Below, one piece after another: positions 1-8,972 of a stretch of DNA of 64,000 nt. A model generated the notes under the pieces. That model saw nothing but the letters and a program-made list of their open reading frames with translations. It did not search any database and was not told the DNA's origin. How positions within the stretch are numbered: position 1 is the stretch's first letter; every line of letters starts with the position of its first letter. The translations under genes were made by a program, and so were the position numbers. This DNA is from Clostridium saccharoperbutylacetonicum N1-4(HMT) (GTDB lineage: Bacteria > Bacillota > Clostridia > Clostridiales > Clostridiaceae): NCBI RefSeq assembly GCF_000340885.1, contig NC_020291.1, positions 152,501-216,500 of the forward strand, written 5' to 3'.

Positions 1-1474
<1,474 letters not shown>

Positions 1475-1558
1475 ATAAGTTAAGTTGTAAAAAATACATT
1501 AATAATTATATGCAATTTTGAAAGAACATATCTTTCAAAAAACTGTTAACTGAATAAA

Positions 1559-1675
1559 TCTCGTGATGATGGCATAGAGGTGACACTCCTTCCCATTCCG
1601 AACAGGAAAGTTAAGGTCTATAACGCTGATGGTACTGCATGGGAGACTGTGTGGGAGAGTAGGAAGTTGCGAGGT
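1559..1675 (+). rRNA. 5S ribosomal RNA
   Basis: A segment of about 117 nt lies 84 nt after 23S. It has the typical internal CCGAACAGGAAAGTTAAG and GATGGTACT blocks, and the ends CTCG and CGAG pair as the terminal helix. It is followed after five bases by tRNA-Phe, so 23S, 5S and the two tRNAs are probably one transcript. Ends are good to a few bases. Confidence 0.95.
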
Positions 1676-1680
1676 AAGAT

Positions 1681-1756
<76 letters not shown>

Positions 1757-1760
1757 TAAT

Positions 1761-1835
<75 letters not shown>

Positions 1836-1846
1836 AATTGTAAAAA

Positions 1847-1893
1847 TAGCTTATATACTAACTTAAAAGAGTAGTATATAAGTTATTTTTTTG
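1847..1893 (+). terminator. Terminator of rRNA-tRNA operon
   Basis: AGCTTATATACTA and TAGTATATAAGTT form an AT-rich stem of about 12 bp, followed by a run of seven T. It sits 11 nt after tRNA-Cys, as expected for a rho-independent terminator of the rRNA transcript. Confidence 0.85.
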
Positions 1894-1923
1894 TTTCTGA
1901 AATAATAAATAGGACTCATAGTT

Positions 1924-1956
1924 AAAGCCATATGAATTTTACTTTCATATGGCTTT
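1924..1956. terminator. Hairpin, probable terminator of minus-strand M20 gene
   Basis: AAAGCCATATGAA, a short loop and TTTCATATGGCTTT form a perfect 13-bp stem. It lies 12 nt beyond the stop of the minus-strand gene at 1969. The U-tract is short on either strand, so termination strength is uncertain. Confidence 0.6.
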
Positions 1957-1968
1957 CTGCAAAATAAA

Positions 1969-3132
1969 TTATATAGTATGTACTGTATTGAAAAATTCAG
2001 TTTTAACTTCTTTGAGTAATGATTCATTTTCTATTAAATCTATAGCAGTTAGTACAAGAGAAGTAGCAACAATATCACATTGTTTTAAAGCAAAAGTAGA
2101 AATAGTAGCTTTAGCAAACTCAATACTACCATATTTAATGGTCGTATCATTTATTATGGAGATATATGGATGTATGCAAGGAACTTTATGGCTTACATCA
2201 CCAATGCTCAGTCCAGCATAAATATCTCGTGGTGGGTTTATGTTTATTATTCCACTTTCTTTTAAGTTATGACTAAATAATCGGTTTAATGTGCGATTTG
2301 TTACGAGTTCTTTATTAGGATACTCGTATAAGAAGAATTTGTTAGGAATATTCATAAGTTTAGTTACTATTCTGGCTATTTCTATTATCTTATTATGTGC
2401 ATAGTTGGCTGTTGCTGTATTAGATGCTCTAATACATAATTTAATTTCAGTTTCCGATGGCAATAGTAAAGTTGTATATCCATTGTTTGAGATGACTGTA
2501 TTTATATCTAAATTATCAGGAAATTCTTTTTTTATAGAGTTTAAAATATTAATAGTTAAAAGAGCAGCATCTAAAGATGTATATGAATCTTTATTTAGAA
2601 ATGTCAATTTATTTTTACTCAGAAATTTCAGTCCTAATGGAATAATGGCCGATGAAGAGCCACTTTCACAGGTAGAAGTATCAGGATGTACTAACATTAC
2701 AACATCTATATCATCAAATACACCTTGTTTAACCATAATTCCTTTAGTTCCACCAAGGTATTCGCCAGGACATCCAATTAAAATTACAGAACCTCCAATA
2801 TCATTAATGATATTTCCTAAAGCTAAAGTAGCTGCAACAGACATCGCTGTAACCATATTATGTCCAGTAATATGACCTTCATTTTCTATTGAATCATATT
2901 CGCAGAGGTAACATATTTTGGGATGTCCTTTTCCTTTTTTTGCAATAAAAGCATTTTTTATATTTAAGAAATTTTTTTCTATTTGAAAATTATATTTATC
3001 TAACAAATCGCAAATATAGTTAGAAGCTTTTACTTCATTGTAACTACTTTCTGGGTGCTTATATAAGTAGCTGCACAAGTTTCTAATATCTTCATTGCAT
3101 GTAGAGAGAAAAGAAATAATCTTTTGTTTCAT
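1969..3132 (-). CDS. M20-family amidohydrolase/peptidase-like protein, divergent active site
   Basis: The 387-aa protein resembles the M20 aminoacylase/amidohydrolase group (PM20D2 and AbgB-like). Recognisable blocks are the EYD motif at 78-80, GHITGHN at 86-92, VHP at 148-150, and GDVSHKVPCIHPYISI near 311-326. In this family the second block usually reads GHACGHN, with Cys as metal ligand, and the third reads GTPAEE. Here Cys is Thr89 and the second Glu is Tyr125 (GCPGEY). The usual C-terminal HTPEFA histidine also appears lost (GSIEFA). I infer a changed or lost metal site, so no substrate is assigned. The ATG at 3132 has no clear Shine-Dalgarno. It is transcribed convergently toward the rRNA operon and stands alone. 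Confidence 0.8.
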   Translation of the reverse strand: MKQKIISFLSTCNEDIRNLCSYLYKHPESSYNEVKASNYICDLLDKYNFQIEKNFLNIKNAFIAKKGKGHPKICYLCEYDSIENEGHITGHNMVTAMSVAATLALGNIINDIGGSVILIGCPGEYLGGTKGIMVKQGVFDDIDVVMLVHPDTSTCESGSSSAIIPLGLKFLSKNKLTFLNKDSYTSLDAALLTINILNSIKKEFPDNLDINTVISNNGYTTLLLPSETEIKLCIRASNTATANYAHNKIIEIARIVTKLMNIPNKFFLYEYPNKELVTNRTLNRLFSHNLKESGIININPPRDIYAGLSIGDVSHKVPCIHPYISIINDTTIKYGSIEFAKATISTFALKQCDIVATSLVLTAIDLIENESLLKEVKTEFFNTVHTI

Positions 3133-3393
3133 AAACTTAAATTTTTTTACTTAACACAAACAAAATAAAACTAATAGACTATATGTAATATATAGATTTA
3201 ACTATGTTTGTAGTAAAATCTCCTTTCATAATATTATTTTATTGATAGAGTGAAATATTATTTTTATTAATTATTAGTATTACCAAAAAGTAAAAAAATA
3301 TTTGTTTAGATATTTTTAGTAGATATGTTTGTATTAAAGGCGTTTAATTTGTTAATAATTTTATAATATCAATGAAATTAGGAGGATAGAGTT

Positions 3394-3576
3394 ATGAAAA
3401 TTTTAAATAACTTATGTTTTATGTGTGGAGAAAGCACTAGTGATGGTATAATATTAAATGGAGAAAAGATTTGTAAGGCTTGTGAGGATAAAATTGTGAA
3501 TATAACGCCGAAAAATTTGAATTATGATACTTATAAAGATCAAATTAAAATAATTTTGTTTAATCAACAAGTTTAA
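3394..3576 (+). CDS. csfB: Anti-sigma-G factor Gin (CsfB-like)
   Basis: The 60-aa protein carries two CxxC pairs (CFMCG near residues 8-12 and CKACE near 28-32), matching the treble-clef zinc protein Gin. In Bacillus, Gin binds and inhibits sigma-G, and also sigma-E, during sporulation. Placement is strong support, since csfB lies a few genes upstream of tmk-darA-holB-ricT in Bacillus. The ATG at 3394 has AGGAGGATAG just upstream. The 261-bp gap before it (3133-3393) is very AT-rich. I could not pick out a confident sporulation-sigma promoter there. Confidence 0.8.
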   Translation: MKILNNLCFMCGESTSDGIILNGEKICKACEDKIVNITPKNLNYDTYKDQIKIILFNQQV

Positions 3577-3622
3577 ATCAAACTATTCTCAGATCAATAT
3601 TCTTGAGAATGAGGTATTTGTT

Positions 3623-4264
3623 ATGAAAAAAGGTTTATTTATAGTTTTTGAAGGGGGAGAAGGCTCTGGAAAAACAACAGCAATAGAAGAAGTATATAAA
3701 TGGCTTATTGAGGAAGGAATAAAGTGCATACAAACAAGAGAACCTGGTGGCATTAAAATATCTGAACAAATAAGACAAGTTATATTAAACAAAGAAAATG
3801 TGATGATGGAAGCTCGAACAGAAGCATTACTATATGCCGCTGCAAGAAGACAGCATCTTGTAGAAAAAGTAATACCTGCCTTAGAAAAAGGAGTAATAGT
3901 ACTTTGTGATAGATTCATAGATTCTTCATTAGCGTATCAAGGTTATGCAAGAAACTTAGGAATTGAAGAAGTCATGAGCATAAATAAATTCGCTATTGGA
4001 GAATATATGCCTGATATATCTATATTATTTGATCTTGATCCTAAAATTGGATTGGAAAGAATAAGCAATAATAATTCCAGAGAAATTAATAGATTGGATT
4101 TAGAAGAATTAGATTTTCATCAGAAGGTTAGAGATGGGTATAATATTGTTTATGAAAGAAATAAGGATAGAATCATAAAAATTGATGCAGAGCAATCAAA
4201 AGAAAATGTTATTAAGCAAATAAAATCTATATTAGATTCAAAAATAAAGTCATTGATTAACTAA
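3623..4264 (+). CDS. tmk: Thymidylate kinase
   Basis: Phosphorylates dTMP to dTDP with ATP in the cytoplasm, the shared last specific step of dTTP synthesis. The 213-aa length is typical. The P-loop GGEGSGKTT is at residues 11-19, a TREPGG motif is near 38-43, and the [12 protein letters not shown] motif is near residues 97-108. The ATG follows GAGGT. A small inverted repeat (3585-3610) lies between gin and tmk. The following genes darA, holB and ricT form the usual Firmicutes cluster. Confidence 0.96.
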   Translation: MKKGLFIVFEGGEGSGKTTAIEEVYKWLIEEGIKCIQTREPGGIKISEQIRQVILNKENVMMEARTEALLYAAARRQHLVEKVIPALEKGVIVLCDRFIDSSLAYQGYARNLGIEEVMSINKFAIGEYMPDISILFDLDPKIGLERISNNNSREINRLDLEELDFHQKVRDGYNIVYERNKDRIIKIDAEQSKENVIKQIKSILDSKIKSLIN

Positions 4265-4339
4265 ATAATAAAAATGGTCATATTTGTGGTAAAATAATAA
4301 TAAAAATAATAAATTATTATTTGAGGGTGGGGAATTATA

Positions 4340-4672
4340 ATGAAGTTAGTAATTGCAATTGTTCAAGATGAAGATTCAATAGATGTTACAGAAGCATTAA
4401 CAGAAGAAGATTATAGAGTTACAAAATTAGCAACAACAGGAGGATTTTTAAAATCAGGGAATACTACTTTAATGGTGGGAATAGAAGAAGAAAAAGTTCA
4501 AGCTGTTATTGATATTATTAAGAATATATGTAAAAAAAGAAAAGAAACAATAGTTACATCAAGTGCATTTGGAGGGAATGAAGGTGGGTATACACAGCAA
4601 TATCCTATACAAGTTGATGTAGGTGGTGCAACTATATTTGTAATTGATGTAGATCAATTTGTTAAAATATAA
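4340..4672 (+). CDS. darA: Cyclic di-AMP receptor DarA/PstA (PII-like)
   Basis: The 110-aa PII-like trimeric protein binds c-di-AMP without known enzymatic activity. The N-terminus MKLVIAIVQDEDS and the hallmark TKLATTGGFLKSGNTTLM block (about 28-45) match DarA closely, as does the C-terminal VGGATIFVIDVDQF. The start is ATG after GAGGGTGGGG. It lies between tmk and holB as in Bacillus (formerly yaaQ). The c-di-AMP synthase disA lies about 9.9 kb downstream in this window. Confidence 0.93.
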   Translation: MKLVIAIVQDEDSIDVTEALTEEDYRVTKLATTGGFLKSGNTTLMVGIEEEKVQAVIDIIKNICKKRKETIVTSSAFGGNEGGYTQQYPIQVDVGGATIFVIDVDQFVKI

Positions 4673-4690
4673 TTCCAAGGAGAGAGTGCA

Positions 4691-5623
4691 TTGAGAAAAA
4701 TAATAGGTCATAAAAATATTATAAACAATATAAATAGTAGGCAATTGAATGATTCGTTTTCTCATGCAAATTTGATAGTTGGAGATGATGGAATTGGAAA
4801 GAGTATAATAGCAAAATATCTTTCTAATGCTATTATAGAAGAGAAGAATAATGCAGAGAGTGTTGATATTGTAAGGTACTATCCTTCTTCAAGTTCTTTT
4901 GGAGTTGATGATGTAAGAAATATAATACTTGAGGTCAATAAAAAACCATATGAAGGAGATAAAAAAGTACTAATATTATATAAGTGTGATAAATTAACAA
5001 TTCAAGCTCAAAATGCTTTACTTAAGACTATTGAAGAGCCACCTAGTGGCGTGTACTTAATATTATTAAGTGATTCTTTAGAAATAATATTAGACACTAT
5101 AAAATCTCGTTGTCAAATATATAAGTTAACGCCATTGAAAAAAACAGAAATATCAAACTATATTGAGGATAATTATGCTAACTTAGATTCTGATATTAAA
5201 AAGTCTGCATTAGCTTATAGTGCAGGAATACCTGGGAATGTAGATAAGCTTATAAACGATGAAAAATTAAAAAAGCTAAGAGAAATATGCATTGAGATAT
5301 TTGAAGACATTTTGAGTAGAGATCAAGGATATACATTAAAATATGGAGAATTATTAAAGAATGCTAAGGATGATAAGTTTGAATTATTAAATATACTTCT
5401 GTCATATTTGAGAGATATTATGCTTTTTAAAGAACTAAATAATGATGAACTTATTGTTAATTTTGATAAAGTAGATAAAATAAAGGATATATCGAGGAGA
5501 ATATCTTATAAAAAGTTAAATAATATGTTAGAATACATAACAGAAGCTAGAATAAATTTTAATAGTAACACAAACTATTCAATGACCATAAGTGTTTTGC
5601 TTATGGGATTTGCGGAGGTATAA
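4691..5623 (+). CDS. holB: DNA polymerase III delta' subunit
   Basis: The clamp-loader delta' subunit opens and loads the sliding clamp. The 310-aa protein has a TTG start preceded by AAGGAGAG. It carries GDDGIGKS at 31-38, a NALLKTIEEPP sensor region near 112-122 and the SRC motif (IKSRCQIYKL). The four-cysteine zinc module usual in delta' is absent from the AAA+ N-domain. The stop is followed at once by the ricT start, so the two are translationally close. Confidence 0.92.
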   Translation: MRKIIGHKNIINNINSRQLNDSFSHANLIVGDDGIGKSIIAKYLSNAIIEEKNNAESVDIVRYYPSSSSFGVDDVRNIILEVNKKPYEGDKKVLILYKCDKLTIQAQNALLKTIEEPPSGVYLILLSDSLEIILDTIKSRCQIYKLTPLKKTEISNYIEDNYANLDSDIKKSALAYSAGIPGNVDKLINDEKLKKLREICIEIFEDILSRDQGYTLKYGELLKNAKDDKFELLNILLSYLRDIMLFKELNNDELIVNFDKVDKIKDISRRISYKKLNNMLEYITEARINFNSNTNYSMTISVLLMGFAEV

Positions 5624-5626
5624 TTG

Positions 5627-6532
5627 ATGATAAAAGTTATAGGAGTAAGGTTTAAAAAGGCAGGAAAAATCTATTATTTTAGTCCATCAGAACTCAAGAT
5701 TAATAAAGGTGACTATGTGATAGTAGAAACAGCTAGAGGAATAGAATTTGGCGAATGTGTTATAGGAATTAAAGATATAAACGAAGAAGATATAGTATCA
5801 CCATTAAAGAATGTTATAAGAATTGCGGATGAAAATGATATAAAAAAACATAGAGAAAATAAAGATAAAGAAAAAGAAGCATTGGAAATATGTTTAGGAA
5901 AAATTCAAGAACATCAGTTAGATATGAAATTAATTGATGTTGAATATACATTTGATAATCATAAGGTTATATTTTATTTTACGGCTGATGGTAGAGTTGA
6001 TTTTAGAGAATTGGTTAAAGATTTAGCTACAATATTCAAAACTAGAATAGAATTAAGGCAAATTGGTGTAAGAGATGAGGCTAAAATGATTGGTGGACTT
6101 GGACCATGCGGAAGATCAATGTGCTGCTCAACATTTTTAGGGGATTTTGCATCTGTTTCTATTAAAATGGCAAAAGAACAGAACCTTTCTTTAAATCCTA
6201 CTAAGATATCAGGGATATGTGGAAGGTTAATGTGCTGCTTAAATTATGAGCAAACTACATATGAAAATATAAGAAAGAAATTGCCTAAGGTGGGATCTAT
6301 AGTTAAAACTGAATTTGGGAATGGCGAAGTTATAGGCAATTCGATAGTTAAAGAAATAGTAAAAGTTAAAATTAAAAAAGGTGACGAAGAAGTAGTTGAA
6401 GAAATTAAGATAACAGATGTAGAACTTATTTCAGGAAAATATGAAGATACAATTGATGAAAATAATATAAAACTAGTAGTTGAATCAGAAGAAGATAAAA
6501 CACTATTAAAAAATCTTATTAATGAAAAGTAG
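5627..6532 (+). CDS. ricT: RicT/YaaT, PSP1-domain protein
   Basis: The 301-aa PSP1 C-terminal domain protein. In Bacillus, RicT with RicA and RicF forms an Fe-S complex that stimulates RNase Y maturation of mRNAs and supports sporulation and competence. The six diagnostic cysteines are present at 161, 166, 167 and 198, 203, 204 in the GPCGRSMCC and GICGRLMCC motifs. I chose the ATG at 5627 because GGAGG at 5614-5618 is 8 nt away; the TTG three bases earlier is less well spaced. A charged C-terminal tail follows the conserved domain. Confidence 0.92.
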   Translation: MIKVIGVRFKKAGKIYYFSPSELKINKGDYVIVETARGIEFGECVIGIKDINEEDIVSPLKNVIRIADENDIKKHRENKDKEKEALEICLGKIQEHQLDMKLIDVEYTFDNHKVIFYFTADGRVDFRELVKDLATIFKTRIELRQIGVRDEAKMIGGLGPCGRSMCCSTFLGDFASVSIKMAKEQNLSLNPTKISGICGRLMCCLNYEQTTYENIRKKLPKVGSIVKTEFGNGEVIGNSIVKEIVKVKIKKGDEEVVEEIKITDVELISGKYEDTIDENNIKLVVESEEDKTLLKNLINEK

Positions 6533-6543
6533 GAGGAATTTCT

Positions 6544-6747
6544 ATGAAATCTGTTATTAAGATTTGTAATATGGAATCAAATAAAGATGCTAAGGTAATT
6601 CAAGAAATAATTGTTAATAATTCAGGTGTGATAGCTACAGAAATATCATTATCAAAGAAAGAAGTAACAGTAATATATAATGATAGTTTTTTGGCATTTG
6701 AAAAAGTTATAAATTCAATAGAAGACTTGGGATATATTATTATATAA
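6544..6747 (+). CDS. Small HMA-fold (heavy-metal-associated-like) protein without CxxC
   Basis: The 67-aa protein has the beta-alpha-beta pattern of HMA domains, including the GVIATEISLSKKEVTVIY stretch and an IEDLGY ending. The metal-binding MxCxxC loop is missing: only Cys8 is present, in KICNMES. It cannot bind copper in the usual way, so the function is unknown. It starts 11 nt after ricT with AGGAGGA before the ATG and precedes a ferredoxin gene. Confidence 0.75.
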   Translation: MKSVIKICNMESNKDAKVIQEIIVNNSGVIATEISLSKKEVTVIYNDSFLAFEKVINSIEDLGYIII

Positions 6748-6800
6748 TTTAAATATTATTATATGTGAGAAAAAATAAATTTGTATCTGATATAAAATGC

Positions 6801-6829
6801 TTTAAAAAGATTAGAATACATGATAAAAT
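6801..6829 (+). promoter_or_regulatory. Candidate promoter of ferredoxin gene
   Basis: TTTAAA and TAAAAT are separated by 17 nt, with the -10 about 42 nt before the ferredoxin ATG. The -35 is a weak match, so this is tentative. Confidence 0.4.
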
Positions 6830-6870
6830 GTAAGAGGTTAATCGCCACAATTTATTAGGAGGTGTTCTAG

Positions 6871-7041
6871 ATGGCATTTGTTATTAATGATTCATGCGTT
6901 AGTTGTGGAGCATGTGCTGGAGAATGTCCAGTTAGTGCTATAACTCAAGGGGATACTCAATTCGTTATCGATGCAGATACTTGTATTGATTGTGGAAACT
7001 GTGCTAATGTTTGCCCAGTAGGAGCTCCAAACCAAGAGTAA
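6871..7041 (+). CDS. 2[4Fe-4S] clostridial ferredoxin
   Basis: The 56-aa ferredoxin has two CxxCxxCxxxCP clusters: CVSCGACAGECP at 9-20 and CIDCGNCANVCP at 38-49. This is the classical small clostridial electron carrier, serving low-potential reactions such as pyruvate:ferredoxin oxidoreductase and hydrogenase. AGGAGGTG precedes the ATG. The gene is monocistronic: an own candidate promoter lies upstream and a strong terminator just after. Confidence 0.97.
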   Translation: MAFVINDSCVSCGACAGECPVSAITQGDTQFVIDADTCIDCGNCANVCPVGAPNQE

Positions 7042-7042
7042 T

Positions 7043-7077
7043 AAAAAAAGATCGTCTTTTTAGACGATCTTTTTTAT
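7043..7077. terminator. Terminator between ferredoxin and MBL genes
   Basis: AAAAGATCGTC and GACGATCTTTTT form a perfect stem with A-tract and T-tract on opposite sides. It can therefore serve the ferredoxin gene on plus and the convergent MBL gene on minus. Confidence 0.92.
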
Positions 7078-7110
7078 TTTTATAATTTATATAAAGTTTT
7101 AAAATTGCTT

Positions 7111-7749
7111 TTATGGGCATTTTAATAAAATACATTCTGGTTCGTAATTAGGATTTAAATTTGAAGTGTCTAAAATATTGGAATTAATTTTTTTCACATA
7201 TTTTTGAGATAAAATAAAATTTTTAGGATCATCTAAATTTAAGGAAGTCTTATTGGTTTTATAATTCATTGGAATTATATATTTAGGTGAAATCAGTTTG
7301 CAGAGTTTTGTTGCTTCAAAACCATTTAGAGTAAAGTTACCATCAATTGGGATAAGCAAAATATCAATATTTTTTAAATTTTCTAATATAGATGAAGATG
7401 GGATATGACCCAAATGACCTAAATGACAGAGGGTATATTTATCTTCTTTAAATATATAAATAATATTAGAACCTCTTTTGTGCCCATTACACTTATCATG
7501 AAATGAATTAAACCCTTCTATTTTAATATAATTCATATCAAAGATTCCGGTTTGATTAATTAATTTAGTTGTATTGTTTGTAGTATTTAAATATGAAGTA
7601 TCAAAATGATTATGACTAAATGTGATTAAATCACATTTTGGAAAAACATTTTCATATCCAAGGTTATTATCGAATGGATCGATTAAAATTCGTTTTCCAA
7701 TAGATGTTTTTATTAGAAAGCAAGAATGTCCATACCAAGTTATTTGCAT
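7111..7749 (-). CDS. MBL-fold metal-dependent hydrolase-like protein, divergent ligands
   Basis: The 212-aa single-domain metallo-beta-lactamase-fold protein resembles the UPF0173/YtkL group (start ITWYGHSCFLI, then LIDPF and GNFTLNGFEA). Expected metal motifs are altered. HxHxDH reads HNHFDT at 46-51, HLGDLGH reads HLGHLGH at 109-115, and PMHY reads PMNY at 160-163. Whether it still binds two metals is doubtful. I chose the ATG at 7749 over one 15 codons upstream because GGGGGTGG sits right before it and homology starts there. It converges on the ferredoxin gene. Confidence 0.8.
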   Translation of the reverse strand: MQITWYGHSCFLIKTSIGKRILIDPFDNNLGYENVFPKCDLITFSHNHFDTSYLNTTNNTTKLINQTGIFDMNYIKIEGFNSFHDKCNGHKRGSNIIYIFKEDKYTLCHLGHLGHIPSSSILENLKNIDILLIPIDGNFTLNGFEATKLCKLISPKYIIPMNYKTNKTSLNLDDPKNFILSQKYVKKINSNILDTSNLNPNYEPECILLKCP

Positions 7750-7853
7750 AAAACCACCCCCTACAAATTTTGGTCTATTGTATAGTATTAACACATAAAA
7801 ATAGAAATAATCAATAATGTGTATTTACACTTTTAAAAATAAAATAAATATAG

Positions 7854-7859
7854 TATAAT
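7854..7859 (+). promoter_or_regulatory. Candidate -10 box of ctsR operon
   Basis: A TATAAT lies 12 nt before the CtsR box, so bound CtsR would cover the transcription start. A weak TTTTAA lies 17 nt upstream; a TTTACA is present but 24 nt away. Confidence 0.5.
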
Positions 7860-7870
7860 AATTATCACAA

Positions 7871-7887
7871 AGTCAAAGTAAGTCAAA
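7871..7887 (+). promoter_or_regulatory. CtsR operator (heptamer direct repeat)
   Basis: AGTCAAA, three bases, then AGTCAAA exactly matches the CtsR consensus: a tandem heptamer RGTCAAA spaced by three. It lies 37 nt before ctsR and just after the -10 box. It supports autoregulation of ctsR-mcsA-mcsB-clpC. Confidence 0.93.
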
Positions 7888-7923
7888 AACAAAAATATTA
7901 TTAAGGTTTAAGTAGGTGATTTT

Positions 7924-8379
7924 ATGGCAAGACTTTCAGATATAATAGAAGAATTTATAAAACAAATGTTTAATGAAAATGCAAATAATGTGGTTTTTAT
8001 ACAAAGAAATGAATTGGCAGATCAATTTAGATGTGCACCATCTCAAATAAACTATGTACTAACAACTAGATTTACTTACGAAAGAGGATATTTAATAGAA
8101 AGTAAGAGGGGTGGAGGCGGTCATATTGCGATAAAACAATTGGAATATGACGATTTAAACAAAAGAGAAGAATTGATAAATCAAAGTATAGGAGATACAA
8201 TAACATATCACAATGCAAATGCATTGGTCAATCACTTATTAGAATCTGGCATTATTGAAAAAAGAGAATGCGAGATAATGAAAATAGCAGTAAATGATAG
8301 AAGTTTAACTTCAGCAGATAATAAAAATAAAATAAGAGCCGATATTTTAAAAGGAATGATTATGATAATTTTATCTTAA
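7924..8379 (+). CDS. ctsR: Class III heat-shock repressor CtsR
   Basis: The 151-aa dimeric winged-helix repressor of clp and heat-shock genes. The N-terminal DNA-binding domain carries the heat-sensing glycine-rich wing (SKRGGGGHIAI, near residues 59-69), followed by a C-terminal helical dimer domain. The wing arginine before the glycines, a known phosphoarginine target in a Geobacillus homologue, is present. It is first in an operon with mcsA, mcsB and clpC under its own operator. Confidence 0.96.
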   Translation: MARLSDIIEEFIKQMFNENANNVVFIQRNELADQFRCAPSQINYVLTTRFTYERGYLIESKRGGGGHIAIKQLEYDDLNKREELINQSIGDTITYHNANALVNHLLESGIIEKRECEIMKIAVNDRSLTSADNKNKIRADILKGMIMIILS

Positions 8380-8393
8380 AGGTGGGGATATAT

Positions 8394-8972
8394 ATGTTGT
8401 GTGAAAAATGTAGGAAAAATGAGGCGAAAATAAATTTAGTTACTATAATGAATGGACAAAAACAAGAAGTGTGGTTATGTGAGAATTGTGCAAAAGACAT
8501 AGCAAATGTTCCATTTTTTAATCCTATATTAAAAAATATCAATTTGCCACTACAAGGAATGATTACAGAAATATTATCTAATGCAGATATGAATAAAAGT
8601 GATGTAGATAGTAATAAAATAAAAGAAACTGTTTGTTCAAATTGTGGATTAACTTATGATGAATTTAAAAAGTCAGGAAGGTTAGGATGCGCAAATTGTT
8701 ACAAGGATTTTCAGGTTGTTCTTGAACCACGAATAAAGAGTTTGCAATTAGGGATAAAGCACATAGGAAAAATTCCTAAAATTAAGGGGAAAGAATTAGT
8801 TCAAAGACAAAGACTTAAAGGATTAAAGGAGGAAATGCAGCAATTAATATTGACGGAAGAATACGAAAGAGCTGCTATCATAAGGGATGAAATCAAAAAG
8901 TTGGAGTTATATATATTAGAAAATGGACTAAAACATGAATTTAATGTAAAGGAAGGTGAATGGAATGATTAA
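8394..8972 (+). CDS. mcsA: McsA, zinc-finger/UVR activator of McsB
   Basis: The 192-aa protein has four CxxC motifs. CEKC and CENC lie near the N-terminus, and CSNC and CANC near residues 83 and 101. A UVR-type coiled motif follows (EEYERAAIIRDEIKKLE). In Bacillus, McsA binds zinc, activates the arginine kinase McsB and helps target ClpC. The ATG at 8394 follows GGTGGGG by six bases; the GTG at 8382 is inside that ribosome-binding site. Its end overlaps the mcsB start by 8 bases. Confidence 0.93.
   Translation: MLCEKCRKNEAKINLVTIMNGQKQEVWLCENCAKDIANVPFFNPILKNINLPLQGMITEILSNADMNKSDVDSNKIKETVCSNCGLTYDEFKKSGRLGCANCYKDFQVVLEPRIKSLQLGIKHIGKIPKIKGKELVQRQRLKGLKEEMQQLILTEEYERAAIIRDEIKKLELYILENGLKHEFNVKEGEWND

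Noticed and set aside
1949..2875. Plus-strand frames at 1949-2221 and 2405-2875
   Set aside because: They are antisense to the M20 gene, have no ribosome-binding site, and show no recognisable protein features.
3585..3610. Inverted repeat ATTCTCA/TGAGAAT between gin and tmk
   Set aside because: The 7-bp stem with a 12-nt loop lacks a T-run. It overlaps the tmk ribosome-binding region but is too weak to call a regulator.
5624..5626. TTG start for ricT directly after the holB stop
   Set aside because: The ATG three bases later has the better spacing to GGAGG.
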